Notes: a model not told the origin generated them from the sequence alone. Positions 31,126 to 38,064 are shown, numbered from the stretch's first letter. The stretch: 44,542 bases of DNA from a virus (IMGVR_UViG_3300035670_000413:1-44542); one strand, 5' to 3'. Translations and numbers: made by a program.

Positions 31126-32586
31126 TTAGTTCTCCTCTTTGATTGTGATGTATGCGTGTGCATGGTCAGGGTGTACAGCCAAGCCGCAGTCAGTCTCGAA
31201 CGCTGTGACCTCGTCGCACAGGTACCACTTCTTGTCATGGTCACACTGCCAAGCATCAGAATCAAGCGCCCAGTCACCGTTCTCTAACTCAACGCAGTCA
31301 TCAACGTGCTCGTCTGTACAAGAGCTAGTGCAGTGCACCCAGCAGTCATCGTCATTGCTGACCCAGATGTCACGCTGCTCAAGGTAAACCGCATCGTCCC
31401 GATGTGCATAGTCACCGTCATCCAACTGCACGATGCCGTGTCGCTCAAGGTAGTCAGGGTCATACCACTCGCCGTTAACCTCAATCGCATCACCGTAGTA
31501 GATGTAGTACTCGTCACCACCACGGCCATGTGCCAGCACGTAGTCACCGATGCAGCACTCACCTACCTGTCTGTCACCGTGATACCCGATACTGCGTAAG
31601 TCATCCTCGTGCACACGCTCACCGCAGTCTTCACAAGAGCAACTGGATGCACCATCGGCATGCCCATCAGTGCGGTCAAACGCGTAGTCACCATCGTTGG
31701 TAATCAACAGATGGTCGCCCTCATCAGCGACATGTTTGCAATCGCCGTCAAGGTACGGCGCCCAGAAGTCATCGTTGTATCTGTCTGTCGTGATGCGCTT
31801 TAACTTGAGACCAGCCCAGCTATGCGTCTTGGTGAACCCTTGGTCACGCAGCCACACCTCGATGGCCTCGTCGCTGTGCGAGTACTGCTCACTGCTGTCG
31901 CGTCTGGTGTAAGAGCGCACAAAGGTTTTGCTCTCGACGTTGACCAAGCACCGCGCAGTAATCATCTCGTTCGTGCCAAGGCGCACTGCTGCCCGCCATC
32001 CGTAGTCAGGATGGTATGCCTCATAGGGGTGGGTGTCGGTGTCAAAGTCAAAGTTACCCCAGCGCATACATGAGTGCGGCCCCTCTTGAACAGAGCGCAC
32101 GATGCCAGACACGGTGTCCCACAGCTTGAACTCGTAGGGCTTGTGTCGCATGGCTATGTCACGGATGCAGTGGTCAGGCAAGGCAGGGAAGTGGCGCGAG
32201 AGATACTTACCCACAGATGTAACCGTCTGCCTGTTGGCTTTGCCATGCTCGTCTGACCTTGTGTATGCGATACGGCTGGGGTCAGAGTCGGAACCATGCG
32301 GCCACTCAAGCACAAGCAGATGCCAGTCAAGCGGGGGTGCCTGATATACAGCCTCACGAATGGCGGGGTGCATGGGTGCGCTACGCTTCTCGCGGTGGAA
32401 CCATGCACGGTAACTGTCTGGGTTGGGGTCGGGGTAGCGTTCTTTGTAGCTGTCGGGCAGGGAGTCCCAACTGTTACGGGTCAGGTGGTCGCCCACCATA
32501 CCGCGCTCGTTGAGCACATCGGCCAGCGCCTCCATCCATTCCCAGCGGGCGAACCCGTCGTAACCATCGGGGATGATCTTGTTCAT
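31126..32586 (-). CDS. Large hypothetical protein with Cys/Asp/His-rich repeat region
   Basis: The 486-residue product starts at ATG 32586 behind CGAAAGGATTCACC. The first half is mixed alpha/beta with many Trp and Tyr. From about residue 300 there is a Cys- and Asp-rich segment: SSCSCEDCGERVHEDDL, GECCIGDYVLAH, VHCTSSCTDEHVDDCVEL, WQCDHDKKWYLCDEV. These are several short units of the form acidic/DGDYA-x-C/W-xx-C, probably successive zinc or calcium sites. Two units resemble each other (LDDGDYAHRDDAVYLEQ and LENGDWALDSDAWQCDH). I know of comparable Cys-rich proteins only as hypotheticals. Function unknown. Confidence 0.83.
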   Translation of the reverse strand: MNKIIPDGYDGFARWEWMEALADVLNERGMVGDHLTRNSWDSLPDSYKERYPDPNPDSYRAWFHREKRSAPMHPAIREAVYQAPPLDWHLLVLEWPHGSDSDPSRIAYTRSDEHGKANRQTVTSVGKYLSRHFPALPDHCIRDIAMRHKPYEFKLWDTVSGIVRSVQEGPHSCMRWGNFDFDTDTHPYEAYHPDYGWRAAVRLGTNEMITARCLVNVESKTFVRSYTRRDSSEQYSHSDEAIEVWLRDQGFTKTHSWAGLKLKRITTDRYNDDFWAPYLDGDCKHVADEGDHLLITNDGDYAFDRTDGHADGASSCSCEDCGERVHEDDLRSIGYHGDRQVGECCIGDYVLAHGRGGDEYYIYYGDAIEVNGEWYDPDYLERHGIVQLDDGDYAHRDDAVYLEQRDIWVSNDDDCWVHCTSSCTDEHVDDCVELENGDWALDSDAWQCDHDKKWYLCDEVTAFETDCGLAVHPDHAHAYITIKEEN

Positions 32587-32633
32587 GGTGAATCCTTTCG
32601 GGTTGTGTTGCGTTAAGTGGATGGCCTGAATAT

Positions 32634-32650
32634 CGGGTCAGGCCGACCCG
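32634..32650. repeat. CGGGTC-type palindrome in leader, with competing stem
   Basis: CGGGTCAGGCCGACCCG can fold on itself. The upstream GGCCTGA (plus-strand reading, about 32623) can pair instead with TCAGGCC inside it. The copy at 33096 has the same two options. No T-run follows the hairpin in the leftward direction, so it is not a plain terminator. It precedes the 486-residue gene by about 50 bases. Confidence 0.75.
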
Positions 32651-32655
32651 TTTCT

Positions 32656-32826
32656 TTATTCGGTGGTGATGTACCTCTCAAACAAATCCATGAACGCAGT
32701 CAGGATGCGCTCTCTGTTGTTTGAGTCAGCGTACATGTACGCCTCGGCCAAGCGGGAGGCAAAGCCACCACCGGTGCGCTTCATCTCATGGGCTGCGTCA
32801 AGCAGTTGGTCAGGGGTGTATCTCAT
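32656..32826 (-). CDS. 56-residue hypothetical protein
   Basis: The frame starts at ATG 32826 behind AAAGGAGAACACC and ends at 32656. The product, MRYTPDQLLDAAHEMKRTGG then FASRLAEAYMYADSNNRER, is helical and ends ERYITTE. It overlaps the end of the upstream 77-residue gene by 17 bases. The strong leader supports it. No family recognised. Confidence 0.72.
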   Translation of the reverse strand: MRYTPDQLLDAAHEMKRTGGGFASRLAEAYMYADSNNRERILTAFMDLFERYITTE

Positions 32827-33043
32827 GGTGTTCTCCTTTCACTGTTTCGATGGCTACGCCGATGACTTCCCAGTTGATACCGATGTTGGCGTCATGTGTA
32901 CGGGCGATCAAACCCATGACCTCGATGGCTTGCCGTTCGGTCAACTCGATGTCCAACTCCTCTGCCCTGCTGAAGATGTCTTCGAGGTACCAGTCCGAGC
33001 GCAGCACTGGCTCCCCGTTCTCTGTGCGTACAACTTGTGTCAT
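32810..33043 (-). CDS. Small hypothetical protein
   Basis: The 77-residue protein starts at ATG 33043 behind AAAGGAGAATCAA. The sequence, MTQVVRTENGEPVLRSDWYL and LTERQAIEVMGLIARTHD, suggests a mixed alpha/beta fold. It ends inside the next gene. It lies directly after the palindrome/alternative-hairpin leader at 33096. No function assigned. Confidence 0.78.
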   Translation of the reverse strand: MTQVVRTENGEPVLRSDWYLEDIFSRAEELDIELTERQAIEVMGLIARTHDANIGINWEVIGVAIETVKGEHHEIHP

Positions 33044-33095
33044 TTGATTCTCCTTTCGGTTGGTTGCCGCCTTCGGCAGGCGTTGCCTGATTTAT

Positions 33096-33112
33096 CGGGT
33101 CAGGCTGACCCG
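33096..33112. repeat. CGGGTC-type palindrome at gene end, with competing stem
   Basis: CGGGTCAGGCTGACCCG lies across the stop codon of the 278-residue gene. GCCTGA, shortly before it on the plus strand, can pair with TCAGGC inside it, as in the 32634 copy. Flanking bases (TATC before, GTTT after) are shared between the two copies. Confidence 0.75.
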
Positions 33113-33936
33113 TTTACTGCTGTTGCTGCTTCACTACATGTAGATTTTACTACATCTAGTTTATTCTCCAGTTCTTTCTTTGCTGCCTTGATGGCCGCTT
33201 CGTTGTGCGCTCCGAACAGGCCATGCCATGTGTGGGGCACGGCTTCGTTGGGTTTCATTTCCCGCATGCGGGTCAGTGCTTGCTGCATCTGCCTGACTTT
33301 CAATCTGAACACGGGGTTCGTCGGCGCAATGTCTAACTCTTGCTGCGCGTAGCCCAGTTCCTTTTCCGTGCGCTGTATCAGGCGGGTCAGTGCTGGGTTG
33401 TTGCGTTGTGGCCGCTGCGTCCGCTGAAAAGGTAGCTTGCGTTTCGCCTTCGGCACATGGGGTATGGCGTCGAACAGCTCGGCTACGCGCAGCTTCACCC
33501 GCATCGGAACCCAGTCAGTCCAGTGGCTGCCGTTGTTCGGTATCTTTCGCTTACCCTTGGCGTTGAGCCAGCGGGTGTACGCACTGGGCGTGGGTTTGGG
33601 TACTTCAGGGTTGCTCTGCGCTGCTTCGATCTCGTCGCGTACCTTGTCCAGCACCAGCAGGTATTGCTGAAATGCGTGTAGTCTTTCGGGCTGGTGCTGC
33701 GTTGTTTCGTACTTCATGCCTTGCCTGACGTTGTTGTGCTCGTAGTTCAAATCACGCAGCAGCACCGCCCATAACTTTTTCCGGTGTGTCGCTGCGATCT
33801 TCTCAGCCCGGCGCTGACTCTTGACCTGCCGTATTTCTTCGCGCAACTGGTTGCGAAGCTGGTGCTGTTCGGGGAATTGCTTGAGCAATGCGCTGTCGAT
33901 CTTGCGTTGTGGTGCGGTGTACATCCATTTGTGCAT
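33100..33936 (-). CDS. Hypothetical basic helical protein
   Basis: The 278-residue product is rich in Lys, Arg and Gln and mainly helical. The N-terminal HQLRNQLREEIRQVKSQRRA and the C-terminal RTEKELGYAQQELDI plus KVRQMQQALTRMREM segments are coiled-coil-like. A central Pro/basic stretch follows (TPSAYTRWLNAKGKRK). Nucleic-acid or protein binding is plausible. It starts at ATG 33936, next to a cluster of GTATCCAA repeats that may control it. No family recognised. Confidence 0.8.
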   Translation of the reverse strand: MHKWMYTAPQRKIDSALLKQFPEQHQLRNQLREEIRQVKSQRRAEKIAATHRKKLWAVLLRDLNYEHNNVRQGMKYETTQHQPERLHAFQQYLLVLDKVRDEIEAAQSNPEVPKPTPSAYTRWLNAKGKRKIPNNGSHWTDWVPMRVKLRVAELFDAIPHVPKAKRKLPFQRTQRPQRNNPALTRLIQRTEKELGYAQQELDIAPTNPVFRLKVRQMQQALTRMREMKPNEAVPHTWHGLFGAHNEAAIKAAKKELENKLDVVKSTCSEAATAVNGSA

Positions 33937-34314
33937 GATTACTACCTTTTTTAACAGTGGTATCCAAGGCGGTATCCAAGATTAACACAGTCGGACAATT
34001 TTTTGGATACTTAAAAGCCAGTGTTGGCGCGGTGTTTGGGGCGAAAACAGGGTAAGTGGCACGTTTATATGTCTGTTTTGGTAAACGCTAAAGCCAAAAG
34101 ACCAAAGGCAGTCAAAGTTTTTTGCTGCGGGCCGTGCTCATATAAAAACAAACCTGTATGTATATGTATTTATTTAAATAGATATATAAATGTGCCTGTT
34201 TTTTGGGAGCGCATTGATACGCCTGCGTTTTGGCTGTCTTTTTTCTTGTCCACTTGTAGTAATCACGGACACCTTGAAAAAGGGGTCAGACCGACCCCTT
34301 TTTTGGTAGTAATC
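33937..34314. promoter_or_regulatory. Intergenic region with GTATCCAA repeats and AT-rich tract
   Basis: The 378-base gap has no credible gene. GGTATCCAAG occurs twice, 12 bases apart (33959-33968, 33971-33980), and TTGGATAC, its inverse, follows at 34003-34010. The set sits just upstream of the leftward 278-residue gene. Farther right, 34139-34190 is strongly AT-rich with a perfect TATTTAAATA palindrome (34171-34180). An operator cluster and a possible replication origin are reasonable readings; no clear promoter boxes were found. Confidence 0.5.
34277..34304. terminator. Bidirectional intrinsic terminator, GGGGTC stem
   Basis: GGGGTCAGACCGACCCC (34282-34298) is preceded by AAAAA and followed by TTTTTT, so a U-tract follows the hairpin on both strands. 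It closes the leftward 72-residue gene at 34315. Confidence 0.85.
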
Positions 34315-34533
34315 TTAGTAGTTGGCATCGCCCACCCACTTCGCACCGATGACTGAGGGATACCACGCGTTCGTCCACTTGCTTTCGTCCATGCTCTGAC
34401 AGATGACTCTGCCCGTGCTGCCGCTGTGTCGTGGTTCTTGCCAGCCAGTGACGATGACGGCCTCGCCCCTGAAGGTGTGCGCTACATCGCCGGTCTTGAC
34501 GGGCTTGCCTGTGGTTTCGTATATGAGGTACAT
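34315..34533 (-). CDS. Small hypothetical protein, SH3-like
   Basis: The 72-residue protein starts at ATG 34533 behind CGAAAGGAACCATC. It is strand-rich (MYLIYETTGKPVKTGDVAHT, FRGEAVIVTGWQEP, GRVICQSMD), suggesting a small beta-barrel. It is followed by a terminator. Similar short proteins are frequent in phages. Function unknown. Confidence 0.8.
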   Translation of the reverse strand: MYLIYETTGKPVKTGDVAHTFRGEAVIVTGWQEPRHSGSTGRVICQSMDESKWTNAWYPSVIGAKWVGDANY

Positions 34534-34551
34534 GATGGTTCCTTTCGTGGG

Positions 34552-34632
34552 TTAGTAGAACAAAGCCAGCAGAGCGCCAGCGACAGTGATGGTCAGGATA
34601 AATGCGGTGCTGATGTGGATTCTGCGGTTCAT
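34552..34632 (-). CDS. 26-residue membrane micro-protein
   Basis: A 26-codon frame starts at ATG 34632 behind CCCACGAAAGGCATCAATC. The product MNRRIHISTAFILTITVAG continues ALLALFY, giving a basic head (RRIH) and one hydrophobic segment. The leader equals that of neighbouring genes, and the frame ends at the leader of the next gene. This supports a real gene despite its size. Function unknown. Confidence 0.62.
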   Translation of the reverse strand: MNRRIHISTAFILTITVAGALLALFY

Positions 34633-34651
34633 GATTGATGCCTTTCGTGGG

Positions 34652-34798
34652 TTAGATGAGTGAGTGAGCTTTGAGAAACGCTAGGTCTTCGGGCGATGCA
34701 AGGCACACGGCCATCATGTGCTTGTTCAGGTATTGCTGGAGTTTCGCCCGGTTCGTGGGGCTGGGTACTTTGCGGTATGCGTTGAGAAGTTTTTGCAT
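34652..34798 (-). CDS. 48-residue hypothetical protein
   Basis: The frame starts at ATG 34798 behind AAAGGAATCAATC. It reads MQKLLNAYRKVPSPTNRAKL then QQYLNKHMMAVCLASPEDLA, helical and basic. Its TAA lies in the repeated linker (TAACCCACGAAAGG) that also begins the next leader. No family recognised. Confidence 0.68.
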   Translation of the reverse strand: MQKLLNAYRKVPSPTNRAKLQQYLNKHMMAVCLASPEDLAFLKAHSLI

Positions 34799-34810
34799 GA
34801 TTGATTCCTT

Positions 34811-34993
34811 TCAGCAGTAGGTGTCGAGGATGAACAGCAGGTTTTCGGCGAGTTCATCGCCGGTGAAGTCAATGCACCATCCATCCCACGTGTCCGTGCC
34901 GGACTGCATCCGATCGAGTACGCGGAACGCGGTCTCGACATACTCGCGGGTGAACGATGCTTGCATTGCCATATCGTCAAAGAAGGTTTTCAT
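34811..34993 (-). CDS. 60-residue hypothetical protein
   Basis: The start ATG 34993 (MKTFFDDMAMQASFTREYVE) follows CGAAAGGCATCAATC; a longer start upstream lacks this site. The protein is acidic and mostly helical, with one Trp-Asp-Gly-Trp element (DTWDGWCIDFTGDELAE). The stop overlaps the next leader. No function assigned. Confidence 0.75.
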   Translation of the reverse strand: MKTFFDDMAMQASFTREYVETAFRVLDRMQSGTDTWDGWCIDFTGDELAENLLFILDTYC

Positions 34994-35064
34994 GATTGAT
35001 GCCTTTCGGTTGTGGTTAGACAGGAAACGGAACACCGGCCAGCCCTGCCGCCCGTGCCCCGTGG

Positions 35065-35088
35065 AAAAAAACGGGTCAGGTTGACCCG
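35065..35088 (-). terminator. Intrinsic terminator, CGGGTCA/TGACCCG stem
   Basis: Read leftward, CGGGTCAACCTGACCCG is followed by a run of seven T. It lies six bases beyond the stop of the 125-residue gene. The stem shares the sequence of the other GGGTCA palindromes in this block. Confidence 0.88.
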
Positions 35089-35093
35089 AAAAA

Positions 35094-35471
35094 TCATGCC
35101 AGTGCCTTGATGACGGCCTTCTGCTGCTTCGCGTCCAGCTTGTTGAACGCCTTGATGATCGCGTCCACTGGATCAGCCTTGCCGCTCGATGCGCTACGCG
35201 TCTCGCCCTTCAGGGCGTTCATCACATCGCGCACTCGGGTCTTGAGAAACTCGTACCGCTCGTGGCTCGTGTCCAGCATCACCTTGCCCGTGCTCGATTC
35301 GCTCCACCCTTTGCCCGCAGTGAGCGCCTCGCATACTGCCTTGATGACGTACGGTCTCTGCGCTTCGGGTGTATCAAGGCCAAGCGAGTGCATCGCTATG
35401 AGCAGGTCATCTTGCTGGGTCAGATACTTGGCGACGAGGGTGTTGACTTGCTTCTGAGTAGTGTTCGACAT
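35094..35471 (-). CDS. Hypothetical protein, first gene of the leftward block
   Basis: The 125-residue product starts at ATG 35471 behind CGAAAGGAATACATC. It is helical: VNTLVAKYLTQQDDLLIAMH, RYEFLKTRVRDVMNALKGE, and a C-terminal VDAIIKAFNKLDAKQQKAVI. The last part resembles short helical hairpins. As the first gene of the leftward block it is probably an immediate-early product, and it is followed by its own terminator. No family recognised. Confidence 0.8.
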   Translation of the reverse strand: MSNTTQKQVNTLVAKYLTQQDDLLIAMHSLGLDTPEAQRPYVIKAVCEALTAGKGWSESSTGKVMLDTSHERYEFLKTRVRDVMNALKGETRSASSGKADPVDAIIKAFNKLDAKQQKAVIKALA

Positions 35472-35762
35472 GATGTATTCCTTTCGGTTGGGTTGTCTGT
35501 CAGTGGCGAAGTGCCATTGACGAGACCCATTATCCGAAGTGCACCGTTTGATCGACGGATACAGGGTCAGTTTGACCCGAAATTGGCCCTATCTCGACCC
35601 CACCGTACCCCCATGACCCCCTTTTGGCAGCTTGGGGGCGCTCCGCATATAACACTGTTCCGTAACCATCCCGACCATTTCTGTTTTCATCTTAATAACT
35701 ACACCCAACTCGGAACCCCCCTTCCGACATCCGCCGAGCAAAGCCGTACCCCCCACCCTATT

Positions 35763-35791
35763 ATTAAAAAATTGGCAATATACTTGTCAAA
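35763..35791 (-). promoter_or_regulatory. Leftward early promoter candidate
   Basis: The minus strand has a perfect TTGACA (35786-35791). At 17 bases downstream comes TTAATA (35763-35768), or at 19 bases the better match AATAAT. The surrounding DNA is AT-rich. It points at the 125-residue gene and the leftward block. The TTGACA is inside the palindrome at 35785-35802, so a repressor there would block it. Confidence 0.5.
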
Positions 35792-35802
35792 TGTTGGACA
35801 AA
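35785..35802. promoter_or_regulatory. TTGTCAA-N6-GACA palindrome (operator candidate)
   Basis: TTGTCAAATGTTGGACAA (35785-35802) matches TTGTCAAGCGTTTGACAG at 18229 at 13 of 18 positions and has inverted TTGTC/GACAA arms. A third, looser copy, TTGTCAAACAGTAGACAA, lies at 36509-36526, inside TerS and just before the TerL start. Confidence 0.45.
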
Positions 35803-35810
35803 ACAGGCGA

Positions 35811-35838
35811 AAAAAAGCCCCCGACGGGGGTCGGGGGC
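35811..35838 (-). terminator. Intrinsic terminator oriented leftward
   Basis: A stem of CCCCGAC/GTCGGGG with loop GGGG (35819-35836) is followed on the minus strand by seven T (35811-35817). It is upstream of the leftward promoter candidate, so it would stop antisense RNA from entering the early block. On the plus strand it precedes the packaging genes and could be a 5' hairpin. Confidence 0.75.
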
Positions 35839-35948
35839 AAAAGATGCTCACAACGAGCAAAGGAGAAGCAAACGCGAAGAGTTGCCACTTGCGCACTTGC
35901 AAAGCACAATATACACTCCGGGCAACGAGGTACGCAAGGGACCTGCGC

Positions 35949-36548
35949 ATGCTGGATCATCTAATTGAATTTACCCCCGATGTGGACGACGACTCCGCAG
36001 ACTTTGTCGCGCTTGCAAAAAAAGACCCGGCAGACATCGTGGACGCCCAAGTTCAAACGGCAGACTGGCTAAAAAGTCTGGGAGCCGCCAGCGATGAGGT
36101 GGCCGACGAGTTGGAAACCAAAGCAGCCCGCACCGCCTTCACCAATATCGTCACCGCCCAGCCCGACACCCACACGGCACTGGCCGAAATCAAAACCCCT
36201 GCTGCGGTGCAACATCTTGTTGGAATGCTAACGGCATACGATTGGGAGTTCATCAATCAGGCCAAGGAGCTACGCGGGTACACAGTGGCCAAAATACTGG
36301 AAGAAACCAACCACCCCACCGCCAGCGTCAGGCTTAAAGCTCTTGCCCTCTTGGGCAAGGTCACCGAAATCGGCCTGTTCACCGAGAAGATCGAAATTAA
36401 GAAGACCGAACTGTCCGACGCTGAACTGGAAGCCCGCATCAAGGAAAAGCTCAACCGATTCGCCAAGATCGTGGATGTGACGGACGTTACAGAAGTCGAA
36501 GAAATAACTTGTCAAACAGTAGACAATGAAACCGACACTGAGTCCTGA
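35949..36548 (+). CDS. Terminase small subunit (TerS), probable
   Basis: The 199-residue protein from ATG 35949 (MLDHLIEFTPDVDDDSADFV) lies directly upstream of TerL and overlaps it by 23 bases. The C-terminal half (QAKELRGYTVAKILEETNHP, VRLKALALLGKVTEIGLFTE) is the pattern I know from small terminase subunits of aquatic phages, with an acidic tail. It should bind DNA at packaging sites and load TerL. An in-frame ATG at 35844 would add 35 residues; its first part is poor in typical codons, so I prefer 35949. Spacing to the AAGGGACC site is acceptable. Confidence 0.75.
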   Translation: MLDHLIEFTPDVDDDSADFVALAKKDPADIVDAQVQTADWLKSLGAASDEVADELETKAARTAFTNIVTAQPDTHTALAEIKTPAAVQHLVGMLTAYDWEFINQAKELRGYTVAKILEETNHPTASVRLKALALLGKVTEIGLFTEKIEIKKTELSDAELEARIKEKLNRFAKIVDVTDVTEVEEITCQTVDNETDTES

Positions 36549-38055
36549 AGAGATAAAGGCGCTTCAACACGCCCTACCTGCGATGTCTGCGCAGGAGAAG
36601 GCGGAGCTACTTCAGGATTTGGAAGAGCGGGCGCACCGCGCCAGCAGAGTCGTCGGCAGAGAGTCCATGCTGGGGTTTGCCACCCACGTGTATCCGGGAT
36701 TTAAGATCGGCCCCCACCACAGAAAACTCTCACGCATCTTCGAAGACGTGATTGCCGGTAAGAAAAAGCGAGTGATTATCAATATCGCACCGCGTCACGG
36801 TAAGTCGGAGTTCTCCAGCTACCTGTTCCCAGCTTACTTTTTAGGCAAGTACCCCGACAAGAAGATCATCATGGGCACCCACACGGCGGGTCTGTCCGAG
36901 GACTTCGGACGACGGGTGCGAAATTTGATTGAGTCAGAAGAGTACCAAGAGCTTTACCCAGACACGCGGATTGCAGATGACCAGAAAGCAGCAGGCAAGT
37001 GGAGTACCGGAGCGGGCGGACAGTATTATGCCGCGGGTGTCGGTGGCGCTTTGGCTGGTCGCGGTGCTGACTTATTTGTTATTGATGACCCTCACTCTGA
37101 GCAGGATGTAAAGACGAACAGCCGACTGGCGTTCGATACGGCGTGGAGTTGGTTCCAAACAGGCCCGTTGCAGCGTCTGATGCCGGGCGGTGCGATCATT
37201 GTGATTATGACTCGCTGGTCGTTGCTTGACCTGACCGGTCGGCTTATTGACTACCAGACCCGCAACCCAGATGCCGAGCCGTGGGAGATCGTTGAACTGC
37301 CGGCCATATTAAATGGCGACACCGAAAACGAGAAAAGCCTGTGGCCAGAGCAGTGGCCGCTGGAGTCCTTAAAAAAAGTCAAGGCGTCACTCGACCCGCG
37401 GTACTGGAACGCCCAGTACATGCAGAACCCCACCTCCGAAAACTCGGCCATCATCTCGCGCCGGGACTGGCGCATCTGGGAAAAGGACGACCCGCCGGTG
37501 TGTGAGTACGTCATCCAGTCATGGGATACGGCGTTTGAGACAAAGAACAACTCGGACTATTCAGCCTGCACGACGTGGGGGATTTTCTACAATGAAGAAG
37601 AGAATGACAGCCCGCAGTTAATACTGCTGGACGCATTTAAAGACCGCATGGCATTTCCAGAATTAAAACAGGTGGCGTTAAAGCACTACAGGGAGTGGGA
37701 GCCAGATGCGTTCATTGTGGAGAAAAAGGCAGCAGGAGCCCCGCTTATTCAAGAACTCAGAGCAATGGGCATACCTGTGCAGGAATTCTCCCCCAGCCGA
37801 GGAAACGACAAGAACGTCCGACTCAACGCGGTCGCGGATCTGTTTACTTCTGGTAAGGTCTGGGCACCAGACACCCGGTGGGCAAGAGAAGTGATTGAGG
37901 AAGTTGCGGCCTTCCCGGTTGGAGAACACGATGACTTCGTGGATACTACGTCCCAAGCATTGCTGCGCTTTCGGCAAGGGGGGTTCATTACCCTTGAGAC
38001 TGATGAAAAAGACGAATACATATACACCCGCGCCAGAAAAGCGGCGTACTACTAA
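36526..38055 (+). CDS. Terminase large subunit (TerL)
   Basis: The 509-residue motor protein has the ATPase motifs NIAPRHGKSE (about residues 86-95, Walker A-like) and DLFVIDDPHSEQD (about 183-193, Walker B with catalytic acidic residues). It has a coupling motif-like IVIMTRWSLLDL. The C-terminal RNase H-fold nuclease is marked by SWDTAFETKNNSD (metal Asp334), IVEKKAAGAPL and HDDFVDTTSQAL. It packages DNA into the prohead. No good ribosome-binding site precedes ATG 36526, which is inside TerS, so translation is probably coupled. Confidence 0.95.
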   Translation: MKPTLSPEEIKALQHALPAMSAQEKAELLQDLEERAHRASRVVGRESMLGFATHVYPGFKIGPHHRKLSRIFEDVIAGKKKRVIINIAPRHGKSEFSSYLFPAYFLGKYPDKKIIMGTHTAGLSEDFGRRVRNLIESEEYQELYPDTRIADDQKAAGKWSTGAGGQYYAAGVGGALAGRGADLFVIDDPHSEQDVKTNSRLAFDTAWSWFQTGPLQRLMPGGAIIVIMTRWSLLDLTGRLIDYQTRNPDAEPWEIVELPAILNGDTENEKSLWPEQWPLESLKKVKASLDPRYWNAQYMQNPTSENSAIISRRDWRIWEKDDPPVCEYVIQSWDTAFETKNNSDYSACTTWGIFYNEEENDSPQLILLDAFKDRMAFPELKQVALKHYREWEPDAFIVEKKAAGAPLIQELRAMGIPVQEFSPSRGNDKNVRLNAVADLFTSGKVWAPDTRWAREVIEEVAAFPVGEHDDFVDTTSQALLRFRQGGFITLETDEKDEYIYTRARKAAYY

Positions 38056-38064
38056 GGACACATC

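Noticed and set aside
32663-33352. 229-codon plus-strand frame
   Set aside because: It is antisense to three leftward genes with good leaders, is Cys/Phe-rich in the manner of shadow frames, and has no family trace.
34021-34356. 111-codon plus-strand frame in the 33.9-34.3 kb gap
   Set aside because: Amino-acid use is irregular, it crosses the bidirectional terminator and ends antisense to a real gene; no ribosome-binding site.
35262-35948. N-terminal extension of TerS to 35262
   Set aside because: It would read antisense through the 125-residue early gene and through the terminator and promoter region; 35949 is a better start.
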